From: Piromyces finnis
Taxonomy: Eukaryota > Neocallimastigomycota > Neocallimastigomycetes > Neocallimastigales > Neocallimastigaceae
Direction: 5' to 3'
NCBI GenBank assembly: GCA_002104945.1
Contig: MCFH01000012.1
Span: 929,788 to 993,787, forward strand
DNA: 64,000 nucleotides
The notes under the pieces were generated by a model. It had not been told where the DNA came from. It did no database searches and saw nothing but the letters and a program-made list of their open reading frames with translations. The translations under genes were made by a program, and so were the position numbers. Below are positions 49,491-60,935 of this stretch, piece after piece. The first letter of the stretch is position 1. Each line of letters opens with the position of its first letter.

Positions 49491-52214
49491 TTTTACGAAT
49501 AATATGTTTTTAAATTAACTAATATTATTAAAAGTTTTAAAGCCGATATTTATTGATGTTAAATAGTAAAAATTTTAGGAAAGATAATTTTGAATTATTT
49601 TGTTATATCCATTTTCCATCATTAATGAAGATATAAATTAAAATTAAATTAAAATACACATAAAAATTATTTTTATTTAATATATTTTATAGGTTAGTAT
49701 TGCACTTTCTTATACACTCATTTATATAAATTCAACTATCCATTACTATACCTTTAATAATTATTTATGTTTTAAGAAATAAAATAATTTAATATTTTAT
49801 TTTAATTATTTATTTTTAAATTAAATTGTAATTTAAACAAATTTTAATTTTAATTTCTTAGCTGAAATAGCCAATTAAAATAAAATACTAATTTAAAAAA
49901 AAGAAAAAGAAAAAATGATATTTTAAATTAAATATAAAAAACCAACCTCATCATAAATATTAGTTCATGAAAGGTAAATAGTTTTTCAAATTTACAATTA
50001 AAGCATTAATTGATATTAATAGCATTATTTAAAATTACAATTTAAATAAAAGAAGTAGTTGTATTTCTATTTTCATTTTTATTTATACTGTTAGCTTTAT
50101 ATTTTAAAAAAGATTTTATAATCCTTTAACAATATTTAAAAAAAAAATTATAATTATTAATAATGTTAAATAAATATTGATTAAATAAAAAAATGTATGT
50201 TTTTTAAAAAAAAGTTCATTACATTATAAAATAAAATTAAAATAATAGTCATTCTTATTATTCTTGTTATTTTTATTACTACTGCTGTTGTTGTGTTAGT
50301 ATCAAAATAAGATTTTTTTTAAAAAAATAAACCTAACCTTTGTTAATATGTCTTTTTAAAATTAAAAATTTACTTTTAACCCTTTCAATTCTTTCAATTC
50401 TTCCTTTAATAAATTCATTAGAAATAATAGTATTAAGAAAAGAAAACCATTTCATCATTAAAATATCGTATGTTTAAATAAATAATACCCAAACAATTAA
50501 TGATTAATAATAACTAATATTTAATAAATTTAAATTAAAAAGTCATAATCCTAAAACAAAATCAAAAACAAACTCAAAATAACTAATAATGCTATTAATA
50601 ATAGAAATTTTGGTAACTAAAATTGTTAACTATTTTATTCAAATTATATAATAATTCTACTTATATCTATTAAAATTAAAGCGTTATACTCATTCTTTTT
50701 CTTTGTATTCTTATTTTATTAGCATTTCATTAAAATTTTAATAACATTGAAAGGCTTTATATATACTTGTTTTATTTGAAATAATGATTTAAAAGAAATC
50801 CATAATTATATATAATTAAAATTATTTCAACAAATATTTTGAATATAATTCATTGAATACTAATTTCAACAGTTTTTATCATGTTAGGTATAGTCTTTAT
50901 TAATTACAAATTTTTACTTATTTTATCATAACTTTGGGTAGATGTATTTAAAAACATAGTTTTTATCCATCTTACTATAAAAATTTAAAGGGTTAAACTG
51001 GTGTTTAAAATTTGATATTAACTTAAGGGTTAGAAAAACCAAATTATTAATATAAAGGTTAGTTTATATTTCATATAAAATTAATCAACTAATATATACG
51101 TTAATGTTTTATTGTATATATGAATTCTACATGATGTAAAGGAATTTAAAAAACTTTTATAATGTGATTGGCTTGCATGAGGAGAATAAAATTTCATTTC
51201 ATCATTCTTGAAAAAAGGTTTGATGGAATTTCATAAAAGTTTTATGGTGATGAAGGAAAAAATCAATATAGCGAATATTAATAAAGTATGGAATGTAAAA
51301 AAATCTTACCATGAAAATAATAAATTTTTAATACTATTTCATGGTGGAAATAGCTATGAAATATAATAAAGTTAACGAACTAAATAAATACCTATAGTTA
51401 TAATAATAAATAAATGAATGCTTAAATAAGATATAACTAATTAACTAATAGATATGAATAAGTGAATGAATACAAAGGTATAATAGTAAATTCTAAAAAT
51501 ATATTAAAATTAGATATATTTTTAGAAATAATATTTTATAGCAGCATTTCATGATATACTCAACGACTATGATCCTTTTAATTCTTTTATATAATTCATT
51601 TTGTTATAAATTTTGTTACAAAGTGTGACGCTATTACTATTAAATATAATAAAATCTAGTCTTTTTACATAATAGCAAAAGAGGATCTTTTTAATATTTA
51701 AAATGATTATTTATTAATTTCATCTTTGTAATTTTATAAATCCTAGCCATAGCTAATGAATACATAATCCTATTTTATTATTGTTATATTAGTAATTTTT
51801 ATAATAATAAAATATAAGCCACTAAAATTTCATTACTCATCCACTCTTTTTATTATATCTTTTTTCTACATTCTCCTACATTATGTGGTATAAATTGTAT
51901 CAATTGCTATACTAATTGACGATCCATTATCCAAGTTGAAATTAATTTCTAATAATAAAATTTATATTTAGATTAGTTTTATGATAAAAATATGAATATT
52001 ATTTTAATATAATTAATATATAAAACCATATATTATTTTATATTACATGTACCTACATTAATTACATTATAGAATTCTTTCTGAAATATTCCAAATAAAA
52101 TTTTTATTATATTTTAATATATTCTAATATATTATGTGATTAATATTACCATTTTAATGTACAATACATCTTTTTTTATTAAATCATTAAAAGTATTTAC
52201 ATATATATTAAATG

Positions 52215-52525
52215 TACTATCTAAATTTGATTTCGCAATAAAAAATTTTTTTCAAGTTTTATTCTTATTGGATCTATGGATGATCAATTTTTTCCTTTAA
52301 TAGTTCAATATATTAATTATATTACCAAATATATTAGTTTATATTATAAATGATTCAGTCGAAATTGTAGAATAATACATAGAGCAGGAATTAATGAAAA
52401 TGATCAATTTTTTATAATAGGATATAAGGAACAAATCATTTTTTTAGTTGATAATTTTTTACATCCGAATTCCAAATTAACCAATAAAAAACAAGAAAAT
52501 GAAATTTACACTATTTCAATATAGC
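52215..52525 (+). pseudogene. Possible decayed protein-coding relic, family unknown
   Basis: One frame reads FILIGSMDDQFFPLIVQYIN and on to a TGA near 52350. It then stays open in the same frame for some 55 codons (HRAGINENDQFFIIGYKEQI, VDNFLHPNSKLTNKKQENEI) to a TAG. Another frame is open just upstream. Composition (Gly, Asp, Pro, His, varied codons) looks protein-like against the surrounding A/T words. I do not recognise the family. A chance frame cannot be excluded. Confidence 0.3.
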
Positions 52526-53829
52526 ATATTAAATATTAATATATTTTAAATACTATTATAATATATTCTTATATATTAATATAGTTATATCAAAAGCAAT
52601 AATATAATTAAAAATGTAATAATGAAAATAAGCAATATGAATTATCATTATCTTTGGAAAAATTTTAATCTTTTATTTAATAAAAAAAAGAGGTTACATT
52701 TTTATCTGGTATGATAACCAACACAAAAATAAAGCATTAGCAACATTTTTAGGTGAAACAATTCATGCATTAAAAAAAAAGCATTCTTTAATAATAATTA
52801 ATAAATATTTTTTTAATTCTATTTTTTAAGAGAATAGTATATTTTTTTTTATAAAGATGCTTGTTATTTTATAATATTACATGCATAATATTCATTTTAT
52901 AATTAATACTTAGTCGTCTATAATATATACATAATATATTATATTTGTATAATATTAATTTTTTCAAGATGTAATTTTTTATTATTATTTTTAAATTTGA
53001 TACTCAATTTCTAGCAACAAAATCAATTATTATTTTTAATTATTATTCACGTTATATGATAGGAGGAAAAAATAGTTTTTATTATGACTTCATTTTTATA
53101 TTGAAAAATATATTATAATATATTAATTATTATTTTACTTTCTTTCGTCATACTAATGATGAATAAATTCTAACCCACATAACTATTTTATTATATGACT
53201 AAAAATATGAAAAAGGAAGGAATAAAGCAATACTAATACTTTTTACTATTCTAGCATTTTATGAATGTCTGTAATAACAAGTGTTTTTCTATATTACTAT
53301 GTTTTTGGTTGCAATATTCATCTTTTATCATTGCTATTGTTCTTTTCAATAGTCTGTTAAAAATTTAATTTATAATTGCACTCTTCTCCATCAAATTAAT
53401 GAATTATATTAGGTATAATAAGTGCGCTAATAATGAATCCTAATAATCATTTTGATAATAATGGTTATAGGAATAAGAATAGTAATAAATCATCATAATT
53501 AGGTAGATTCATTAATTTTTTAAAATTATTAAAGGGTTCTCCATTTTCTTGTATAATAGAAAAACTATATATTAACAAATTTATTTTAATATAATTATTA
53601 TATATAAATTATATTATCCATATTAATTAGTATTTTATGATAAATAACCTAATATATTATAATTAATATATTAATATTTCCTTTTATTTAAATAAGATAT
53701 TTAACAATTCATATTGCAACTTTTCAATATTTATTATTTTTATATTCTATATATTATATTATATTGTAATATATTATACAATACAATATTATAATTAGTT
53801 ATATTAAAAGATGGATTAACCTTTTTACC

Positions 53830-54120
53830 TTTTTTTTCTATTACATTATGAAATACGTAATTGTAAAGTATATTTAATTCTACGCTCAGTTGCTGTATTT
53901 ATAAAAAGTTTTATACGTTATTACAAATGTGTATGTAGCATAGGAGCTGCTATAAGTTCTATTGGTTATTTAATAAGAAAATACTCAGAGATAATAATAG
54001 TCAAGATAAATAGTTGTTTTTTTATAAGTAGTTTCATATTTATAAAATATACCTTTTTTTTGTTAGTAGTAATTCTTTTTTTTTTTTTCGGGTATAAAAT
54101 ATTGTTGATGGATAGTTAAT
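53830..54120 (+). pseudogene. Possible hydrophobic coding relic
   Basis: An open plus-strand frame without a convincing Met reads LILRSVAVFIKSFIRYYK, then CSIGAAISSIGYLIRK and a hydrophobic stretch to a stop at about 54119. Shortly after, an acceptor-like TACATTTCAG precedes AIEEDLDEMY and a stop (about 54151-54180). These might be exons or remnants of one membrane-protein gene. Evidence is limited to composition. Confidence 0.2.
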
Positions 54121-55072
54121 TGCTTCTCTTTTATTCCATGTACATTTCAGGCTATCGAGGAAGATTTAGATGAAATGTATTAATGAAGTTTAAGAATTTG
54201 AATTATAATTATATCTAATAAATAAAAAAGAAAAGATTAATTAATTAATTAATTTGAGTAGAGTATTCATTGTACGAAGCAGTAGGAATATATTATTTTT
54301 ATATTCAAATAGTATTTATTAAATGAAAAGAGGTTTATTTATGACGATATATTTCTATATATTATATATCGACTATCTAATTTATTTAAATATATCTGCA
54401 TTTAAATGTAAAAACTATATAGAAAATGGTATATAAAATTATTGATATATTTTATTTGATATATTATAAAAATGTAATATTATATTATACAATATATTAT
54501 TAATTAGAAAATAATTAATCTTTAATAATAAAATAGTGTATGAATACACTATACAATATGTTAAAATATAATATTTAATAATATAAAGTATTTTTTAAAT
54601 AATATATTATTTATTATATTATTATTTTTTTCTAAAAATTCTTTCTAATATATTGAATAAAAAATCAAATTTATTCATATATAAATAATATATTATATTT
54701 ATATATTTAAATTATTTTTTCTTTTTCCTATTATACTGTATTATGTGAAGTAATTTATATGTAAATAAATTATTACGATTAATATAATATATATAGTAAT
54801 ATTGAAAATTAAATTATTTGAATTCATATATTAGTTCATTGATTTAAAAATTATTATATTAACGATTATAATATAATAATATAATAATAACTATTAACAA
54901 TATATTAAAATATAATATATACGTATTAAAATTAAATTATCCATTAAAATTTTTTTTAATAATTTTTCAATAGTGATAAAATAAAAAAAAGTTTTCAAAA
55001 TTTTTTCTTCTTTTTTTTTTTTTAACTTCACATTTTTTTTATCATTTTAAAAAAAGTTAACATTTATTAAAA

Positions 55073-56832
55073 ATGATTTCAAATCAAGTTTCATCTAGTG
55101 CTAAGGTTGCAGGTAAAGATTGATTAGTGCTGGTGTTAAGTCGTTGTGAATGTCAAATAAGTCAGTAATAATTAGAAAAATTATTGAAAATAGAATAATA
55201 AAACTAAGCGGTTATTATTCTATTTAATAATTAGGAAAAAAAAAGTAATGAAAAATAAATAAAATAATTAATAATATAAAATATGTTTTACTCAGAAAAA
55301 AAAAAAGAAAATTGATTTTTTATTCTGAGTTTAAATAACATTTTCTAAAAATAATATTATTAATAAAATTGCTGATTAATATTAGTGTTATAAGATATTA
55401 ATATTAAATAAAAATAATGTATTTTAAAAGCGTTTTATTAATATGTTTAAGAGTAACGGTGATAAATATCATTACTAATATAGTTAATATATAAAAAAGT
55501 GTAATAAAGTTGGAACGAAAATAGGATTAAGCATTCTTTTTCGTGTCTGTTTAAAAATAATAAAATATAAATAAAAATAATTATAATGATATGTATTTTG
55601 TATTATAAATAAATGCCAATCTAGATATATTTTACTAAATGACATTTACACGATTTTTAATTAGTAATATAATGTATATAATTAAAATATATTAATTTAT
55701 TAAATATTTAAAATATTTTGAAATATAAATAGTTTCTGCCGTTAGCAAGAGACTTTACTCTACTGCTTACGAACAAACCTTAAAGAACCTTCTTATCAAC
55801 AAGAACACCAAGGTTATCACCCAAGGTTTCACCGGTAAACAAGTAAGTAAATAATAAAATTCTAAAACATCAACAATAGAATTAAATCTAAATGAATAAA
55901 TATGTAATTTGTCAATATAGGGTACTTTCCACGCCAAGAACGCTCTTGCCTACGGTACTAAGATGGTCGGTGGTGTTTCCCCAAAGAAGGCCGGTACCAC
56001 TCACTTAGGTCTCCCAGTTTTCAAGTCTGTTCAAGATGTATGTATAAAGTAATAATAAATATTAATATTATAAAACAGAAATTAATTTGTATTTTAAATT
56101 TATTAGGCTTGTGACAACCTCCACCCAGATGCCTCTGTCATCTACGTCCCACCACCAGGTGCTGCTTCTGCTATCCTCGAAGCTATTGAAGCCGAAGTTC
56201 CATTAGTTGTCTGTATTACCGAAGGTATCCCACAACAAGATATGGTCAGAGTTGTTGATGCTCTTAACTCTCAAAACAAGACTAGACTTGTTGGTCCAAA
56301 CTGTCCAGGTGTTATCAAGGCCGAAGAATGTAAGATCGGTATTATGCCAGGTCACATCCACACCAAGGGTAGAATCGGTATTGTTTCTCGTTCTGGTACT
56401 CTTACCTACGAAGCCGTCAACCAAACTACCAAGGCTGGTTTAGGTCAAACCTACTCCTTCGGTATTGGTGGTGATCCATTCAACGGTACTAACTTCATTG
56501 ATGCTCTTAAGATCTTCCTTGAAGATGACAAGACTGAAGGTATTGTCCTTATTGGTGAAATTGGTGGTTCTGCTGAAGAAGAAGCCTCTGAATTCCTTAA
56601 GCAATACAACCTTACCCGTAAGGTTCCAAAGCCAGTTGTTTCCTTCATTGCTGGTCGTACTGCTCCACCAGGCCGTCGTATGGGTCACGCTGGTGCTATT
56701 GTCTCCGGTGGTAAGGGTGGTGCCGATGACAAGGTCAAGGCTCTCAGATCCGCTGGTGTCGTTGTTTCTGCTTCTCCAGCTCAAATGGGTGAAAAGTTAA
56801 GAGAAACTATGGCTGCTCGTAACTTACTCTAA
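55073..56832 (+). CDS. Succinyl-CoA synthetase alpha subunit, hydrogenosomal/mitochondrial
   Basis: Exons 55073-55112, 55733-55842, 55921-56037 and 56107-56832 join in frame to 330 aa. The enzyme converts succinyl-CoA, ADP (or GDP) and phosphate to succinate, CoA and nucleotide triphosphate. In anaerobic fungi this is the substrate-level ATP step of the hydrogenosome. The leader [20 protein letters not shown] is Ser/Ala-rich, basic and without acidic residues, and an LYS T-type site follows. The mature part has the CoA-binding [69 protein letters not shown] and [20 protein letters not shown]; this last holds the active His (in GHAG). Codons are strongly C-ending, unlike all neighbours, indicating high expression. 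The 620-bp first intron splits the leader; the others are about 70-80 bp. Confidence 0.95.
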
Positions 56833-57523
56833 ATGATTTAATATAAAAAGGGTAAATATTATAATATTTATAATATAATTAAATTATAAATTAGTAAGTA
56901 GCTGTATACTAATGAAATTTATTTTATATATTTTTAAATAACATTTTAATTTAAAAAATTATAATGAAATTGATTTGTAATTTTTCCTCTATTTTCCAAA
57001 TAAATAAAAATATATGATATTAGGGATTTTAAATATATAATATACAAAATAAACTATATATAATAAATTAAAAATTAAATAAAAAAGAAAAGGGAAAAAC
57101 AGAGAAAAAATAATATTAATTCAATAATAAATAAAAGCATAATAAAATTTTTTTAAAAATAAAATCTAAAATAAATTCAATTAAAAATAAATAAAACTAA
57201 ATTAATAAAATAATGAATTAAAAAAAAGTTATTTATTTTTAAACAAACATAAATAATCTAATCAACAAAATAAAATAAAAAATATATAAAAATAAATATA
57301 TGTTTGCTTTTTTTGTTGTTTAATTTGCAAAAATTAATGGTATAATTTTAAATTTGTTGTATGTCTATTTTTTTTTAAATGGTGTTGTTTTGGATAAAGG
57401 GTTGAAAAGAGGATTATGGGTTTATTAATTTTGTAGAAATTAAAATTAAGTCAATTTAGGGTGTCATTCGATGATATAAAACAATAGTAATAATAACAAT
57501 AGTAGTAATAGAATTTCCAAGAA
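56833..57523. other. Intergenic region before the retroelement nest
   Basis: 3' flank of the succinyl-CoA synthetase gene followed by A/T-rich sequence ending in an ATAGTAATAATAACAATAGTAGTAATAGAA-type tract, cut at 57523 by retroelement sequence. No gene is seen. Confidence 0.5.
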
Positions 57524-57584
57524 ACTGGTAATGGTTCTGGATCGAATACAGATTATCCTTGTCGTGTTACTTTGCGAAACTATA
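57524..57584 (+). mobile_element. LINE copy A, left part (endonuclease-domain fragment)
   Basis: These 61 bp match 62265-62325 within the endonuclease coding region of the right-hand copy C without visible difference (FQETGNGSGSNTDYPC..). The fragment begins abruptly at 57524 after unrelated A/T-rich DNA. It continues at 60008 after the inserted copy B. Confidence 0.85.
57569..57584 (+). repeat. Target-site duplication of copy B, left
   Basis: ACTTTGCGAAACTATA (16 bp) occurs here just before copy B and again at 60007-60022 right after its poly-A tail. This is the expected product of target-primed reverse transcription. The last ATA is also present in the element, so the true left border is ambiguous by up to 3 bp. 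Confidence 0.85.
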
Positions 57585-59713
57585 ACTATCGAGGTATATC
57601 ACTTATCAATAATGGTATTAAGTTGATTTCCAAAATTGTCACCACTAGAATCTCAGAATATGGTTTAAAGAATAATTTCATTAGACCTGAACAATTTGGT
57701 TTTCGAAAAAAGGAAGAAAGTATTAGTCTTTTCATTTCAATCCAAGAAATATGCCGTAGACGTCAATTAGATAATAAAGAGACATATTTGGCCTTTTTAG
57801 ATCTCAGGAAAGCATACGATTCAGTCCCAATCGGTAATATTCTCCATAAATTAGATTGTTTAGGAATCCGAGGTAAGAGTCTACAATTTATCAAAAATTT
57901 ATATTTAACATCTAAGGCTAATGTCAAATTAGATGGACAATTCTCGAAATCTTTTGATGTGAAGAAAGGAGTCCGTCAAGGTTGCCCTCTTTCTCCTATT
58001 CTCTTTAATCTCTTTATTAATGATATATTTAGAGAGTGCGAAGATCTAGGAGTCAGTTTAGGTGACACTCGATGCTGTGGTGGACTTTTTGCAGATGATA
58101 TAGTTATTTGTGCTCCAACAAGAGGATGCTTAAAAAAGATGCTTAGAAGAGTTAATGAATGGGCATTGTATAATGAAATGGAATTTGGTATCCAGAAATG
58201 TTCAACGATGGTGATTCGTCCTGAATCAATAGAAAATCAGAACAAGAGAGATCCAACATTTTACTTAGCAGGACAACCCATTCCAACTACTGATTGTTAT
58301 ACTTATCTTGGTGTTCCATTTGATAAGAATCTGTCCCTTAAACCAGTAATTAAAGCTCTTAATAACAAGGTTTTGAAAGGGCTTTTCTCAGTCAGTAAAT
58401 TCTTAAGAAATCCTAATATTCCTATTCCTTTCAAAAAACTAGTACTTAACTCACAAGTGATTAGCAGAGTTTCATACTTTGCACCATTACTTGGATCCAA
58501 CAAAGCTAGGTCTAGGATTGCTCAGAAGCATGTTAACAAAGGAATACGATGGGTTGCCGGAGTTCATAAAGCTGTATCGTTTATATCTTTATACTCTATT
58601 TCAAAAGATTTGAATATTCCTCCATTGTCAGCCAAATGTGCGTTAGCTCAGGTTAGATGTTTTAACAAATGGAAAAACTCAAATTGTATTATCTCACACC
58701 TTGTCAATTACATTCCTAAATTTAGAAAATACACGTGGTGCAAATCAAGTAGGACACTTGATAAAAAATTAAAGAAACATGGAGATGTTAAAGCAGTTAA
58801 AAACTTTTATTGGAAAGATCTCAAAGGGAATTCAATCAAAGCGCAATATTATGATGATAATAAATTTATTGAAACTAAAGATTTTATTAAATTATGTTAT
58901 GAGTACCCAGAGTTTGCCTATGGCTTCTACTGGCTCTTGAAAGCAAGAAGCGGATACAAGTTGGATGCTAGAGTTGCCAAAGCTGCCAAATTTGTTGATC
59001 CAGTTTGTCCTAACTACTGTCCATGTTGCAAGTGTGGAGATCAAAGTATTAAACATTGGTTATTAGATTGTCCAACATTTAGAGATATCCGTATTAAACA
59101 TTATGATTCTATAGTCCAGCTACTTAATTTTTTCAGTCAACGTAATTCCAATAGTCCTATCAATAATAATGAAATTGATAATGTCAGTAGAGATAGTAAT
59201 AACATTAATAGTAATAGTAACAATAGTAGTAATAACAATAGTAATAGTAACAATAGTAATAGTAACAATAGTAATAATAACAATAATAGAAATAATAATA
59301 TTAGTAATGATAGCAATAGTGAAGATAATAATTCTAATTTAAATAGTAATTTAGTTAATGATAGTAATAGTTCTAATAATCCGGTGAATATTAATGTGTA
59401 TGATTATTCTAGTGTGTGCAGTAAAATATTTAAATTCCTTCTTGGGGGAAGAAGTTTTAACAATATTAATTACAATTCAAGGGAATGGAAAGAACTTTGT
59501 AAGCGTCAGATTCAATCTGGTACTAACGAAGGAACACCATTCTTGACGGTAACCGCGGAACTTCTAACCAAAATCATGCCTTTTGCTATTGGCCAGCAAT
59601 GGACAATGTTCAAAAGGTTTGAAGCAACATCCAAGAGCGTCAATGCTGAAGAAACAGTAAGACAGGCCAGGAGGGCCAGCGCAACCAATGGAGATCATAA
59701 TTTTGTTCCATGA
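57585..59713 (+). CDS. LINE reverse transcriptase, 5'-truncated copy
   Basis: Open frame of about 709 codons without its own start. Reverse transcriptase blocks follow in order: YRGISLINNGIKLISKI, FLDLRKAYDSVP (first catalytic Asp), VRQGCPLSPILFNLFINDIF, GGLFADDIVICAPT (FADD catalytic pair), FGIQKCSTMV and TYLGVPF. Next is a thumb/linker region, then a zinc knuckle CCKCGDQSIKHWLLDC (C-x2-C-x6-H-x4-C) usual at the C-terminus of LINE proteins. A long Asn/Ser tract (about 59150-59400) and a conserved-looking end complete it. No endonuclease and no RNase H. No in-frame stop, so decay has not begun, but loss of the first half makes it non-autonomous. The frame happens to stay open leftward into copy A. 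Confidence 0.9.
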
Positions 59714-59949
59714 CAAAATTTTGATCTTTGGCTCGGTGTCCCATTGGAAGTCAAATACAATTATTATACTTTAGTATGATAGTGGCTTTCTTACTTTAAT
59801 TAAAATTACTAGAATACATTATACCCAATTTTTATTCATTTGTGTTTATTTAAACATATTTTTTTTTTATTTTTATTTATTTTTAATTTTTTATTACATG
59901 TATTATAATTTTAATTAAATTAATAATAAAGTTTAAAATATTTGATGCC

Positions 59950-60007
<58 letters not shown>
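59714..60007 (+). other. 3' UTR and poly-A tail of copy B
   Basis: About 240 bp of 3' UTR ending GATGCCGTT and followed by about 55 uninterrupted A. It is presumably the template region recognised by the reverse transcriptase. Confidence 0.85.
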
Positions 60008-60009
<2 letters not shown>

Positions 60010-60173
60010 TTGCGAAACTATAGACACTTTTTCAAGAAAGCTGACGAATCAGTTCCGGGAATGAGAGGTTTATATTTAGGTTTTCACAATTCGTGTCAAG
60101 CCTCACTTGAAAACTTCTCTGGAAAGTATATTATTTCTATTTATACTTTTAGTCTCTGGAATAGATTCAAATG
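60008..60173 (+). mobile_element. LINE copy A, right part
   Basis: It starts inside the right-hand TSD and matches copy C 62322-62487 with no difference that I can see, including FKKADESVPGMRGLYLGFHN. At 60173 (..GATTCAAATG) identity to copy C stops and the monomer array begins. Confidence 0.88.
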
Positions 60174-60176
60174 GTC

Positions 60177-60935
60177 TCCTCTTGGGAACGTGCCTTCATT
60201 TATTTAATAAATGTAGTTTCTCAAGGGGGTCTACTCATGCTCATGGTACTGAGAGAGTAGAAAGAATTAAATCCAAGTATTGCGCAATGGATGCTTGGTG
60301 CCCTCTTGGAAACGTGCCTTCATTTATTTAATAAATGTAGTTTCTCAAGGGGGTCTACTCATGCTCATGGTACTGAGAGAGTAGGAAGAATTAAATCCAA
60401 GCATTGCGCAATGGATGCTTGGTTAGTCTTTAAGGGAAAATTATTAGGACTAAGCTCATGGTACTGAGCGATTAAAAAACATTTATCCATCGAATTTAAG
60501 TATTTGATGAATAAGTTGAATGTTTGATATTCAGGTAAGTTTGTATAGTATTTACCCTCTTGGGAACGTGCCTTCATTTATTTAATAAATGTAGTTTCTC
60601 AAGGGGGTCTACTCATGCTCATGGTACTGAGAGAGTAGAAAGAATTAAATCCAAGTATTGCGCAATGGATGCTTGGTGCCCTCTTAGGAATGTGCCTTCA
60701 TTTATTTAATAAATGTAATTTCTCAAGGGGGTCTACTCATGCTCATGGTACTGAGAGAGTAGAAAGAATTAAATCCAAGCATTGCGCAATGGATGCTTGG
60801 TTAGTCTTCAAGGGAAAATTATTAGGACTAAGCTCATGGTACTGAGCGATTAAAAAACATTTTATTCATCAAATTTAAGTATTTGATGAATAAGTGAATG
60901 TTTGATTTTTCAGGTAAGTTTGTATAGTATTTAAT
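60177..60935 (+). repeat. 5' monomer array: two 378-bp higher-order units (M-M-S)
   Basis: Monomer M (124 bp, starting CCCTCTTGGGAA or TCCTCTTGGGAA) is at 60177, 60301, 60555 and 60679. Spacer S (about 131-134 bp, starting TAGTCTTTAAGG or TAGTCTTCAAGG) is at about 60424 and 60802. The order is M-M-S-M-M-S with an exact 378-bp offset between halves. GCTCATGGTACTGAG occurs six times, starting at 60239, 60363, 60454, 60617, 60741 and 60832. Position upstream of the ORF suggests a promoter/5' UTR function like the monomers of mouse L1. Confidence 0.9.

Larger units (their letters stand above)
49491..55072. other. Gene-poor 5.6-kb A/T-rich region
   Basis: The longest gene-free stretch of the window. 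Most is random-looking A/T sequence with palindromic TATA words. An 11-bp inverted repeat (AAAACTTTTAT at 51150-51160, ATAAAAGTTTT ending about 51243) bounds a small unit that could be a decayed miniature element. Possible coding relics at about 52215-52525 and 53830-54120 are treated separately. The right end (to 55072) must include the succinyl-CoA synthetase promoter, but no clear element stands out. Confidence 0.5.
57585..60007 (+). mobile_element. LINE copy B, 5'-truncated, inserted into copy A
   Basis: It begins within the reverse transcriptase region (matching copy C from 63854), runs through the ORF end at 59713 and a 3' UTR of about 240 bp, and ends with a run of about 55 A (59953-60007). 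Over the 147 bp shared with copy C there are three differences, all C/T transitions, so about 98% identity. 5' truncation, a long pure poly-A tail and an intact TSD mark a recent LINE insertion. Confidence 0.92.

Noticed and set aside
56203-56800. Several overlapping frames in and opposite the succinyl-CoA synthetase exon 4
   Set aside because: Open only because the real exon is GC-richer and strongly codon-biased; the real frame carries all family motifs.
57522-57590. Apparent in-frame endonuclease-RT deletion derivative of one LINE
   Set aside because: The junction alone looks like a 1.5-kb internal deletion with ATA microhomology, but the poly-A tail followed by the repeated 16-bp site shows a nested insertion instead.
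60177-60935. Monomer array considered as CRISPR or as tRNA/5S-derived repeats
   Set aside because: Units are adjacent or long-spaced without short unique spacers, the genome is eukaryotic, and no A/B-box pair or tRNA fold was found.
60177-60935. Hammerhead ribozyme in the monomers
   Set aside because: ACTGAGAGAGTAGAAAG resembles part of the core, but the invariant CUGAUGA is absent.
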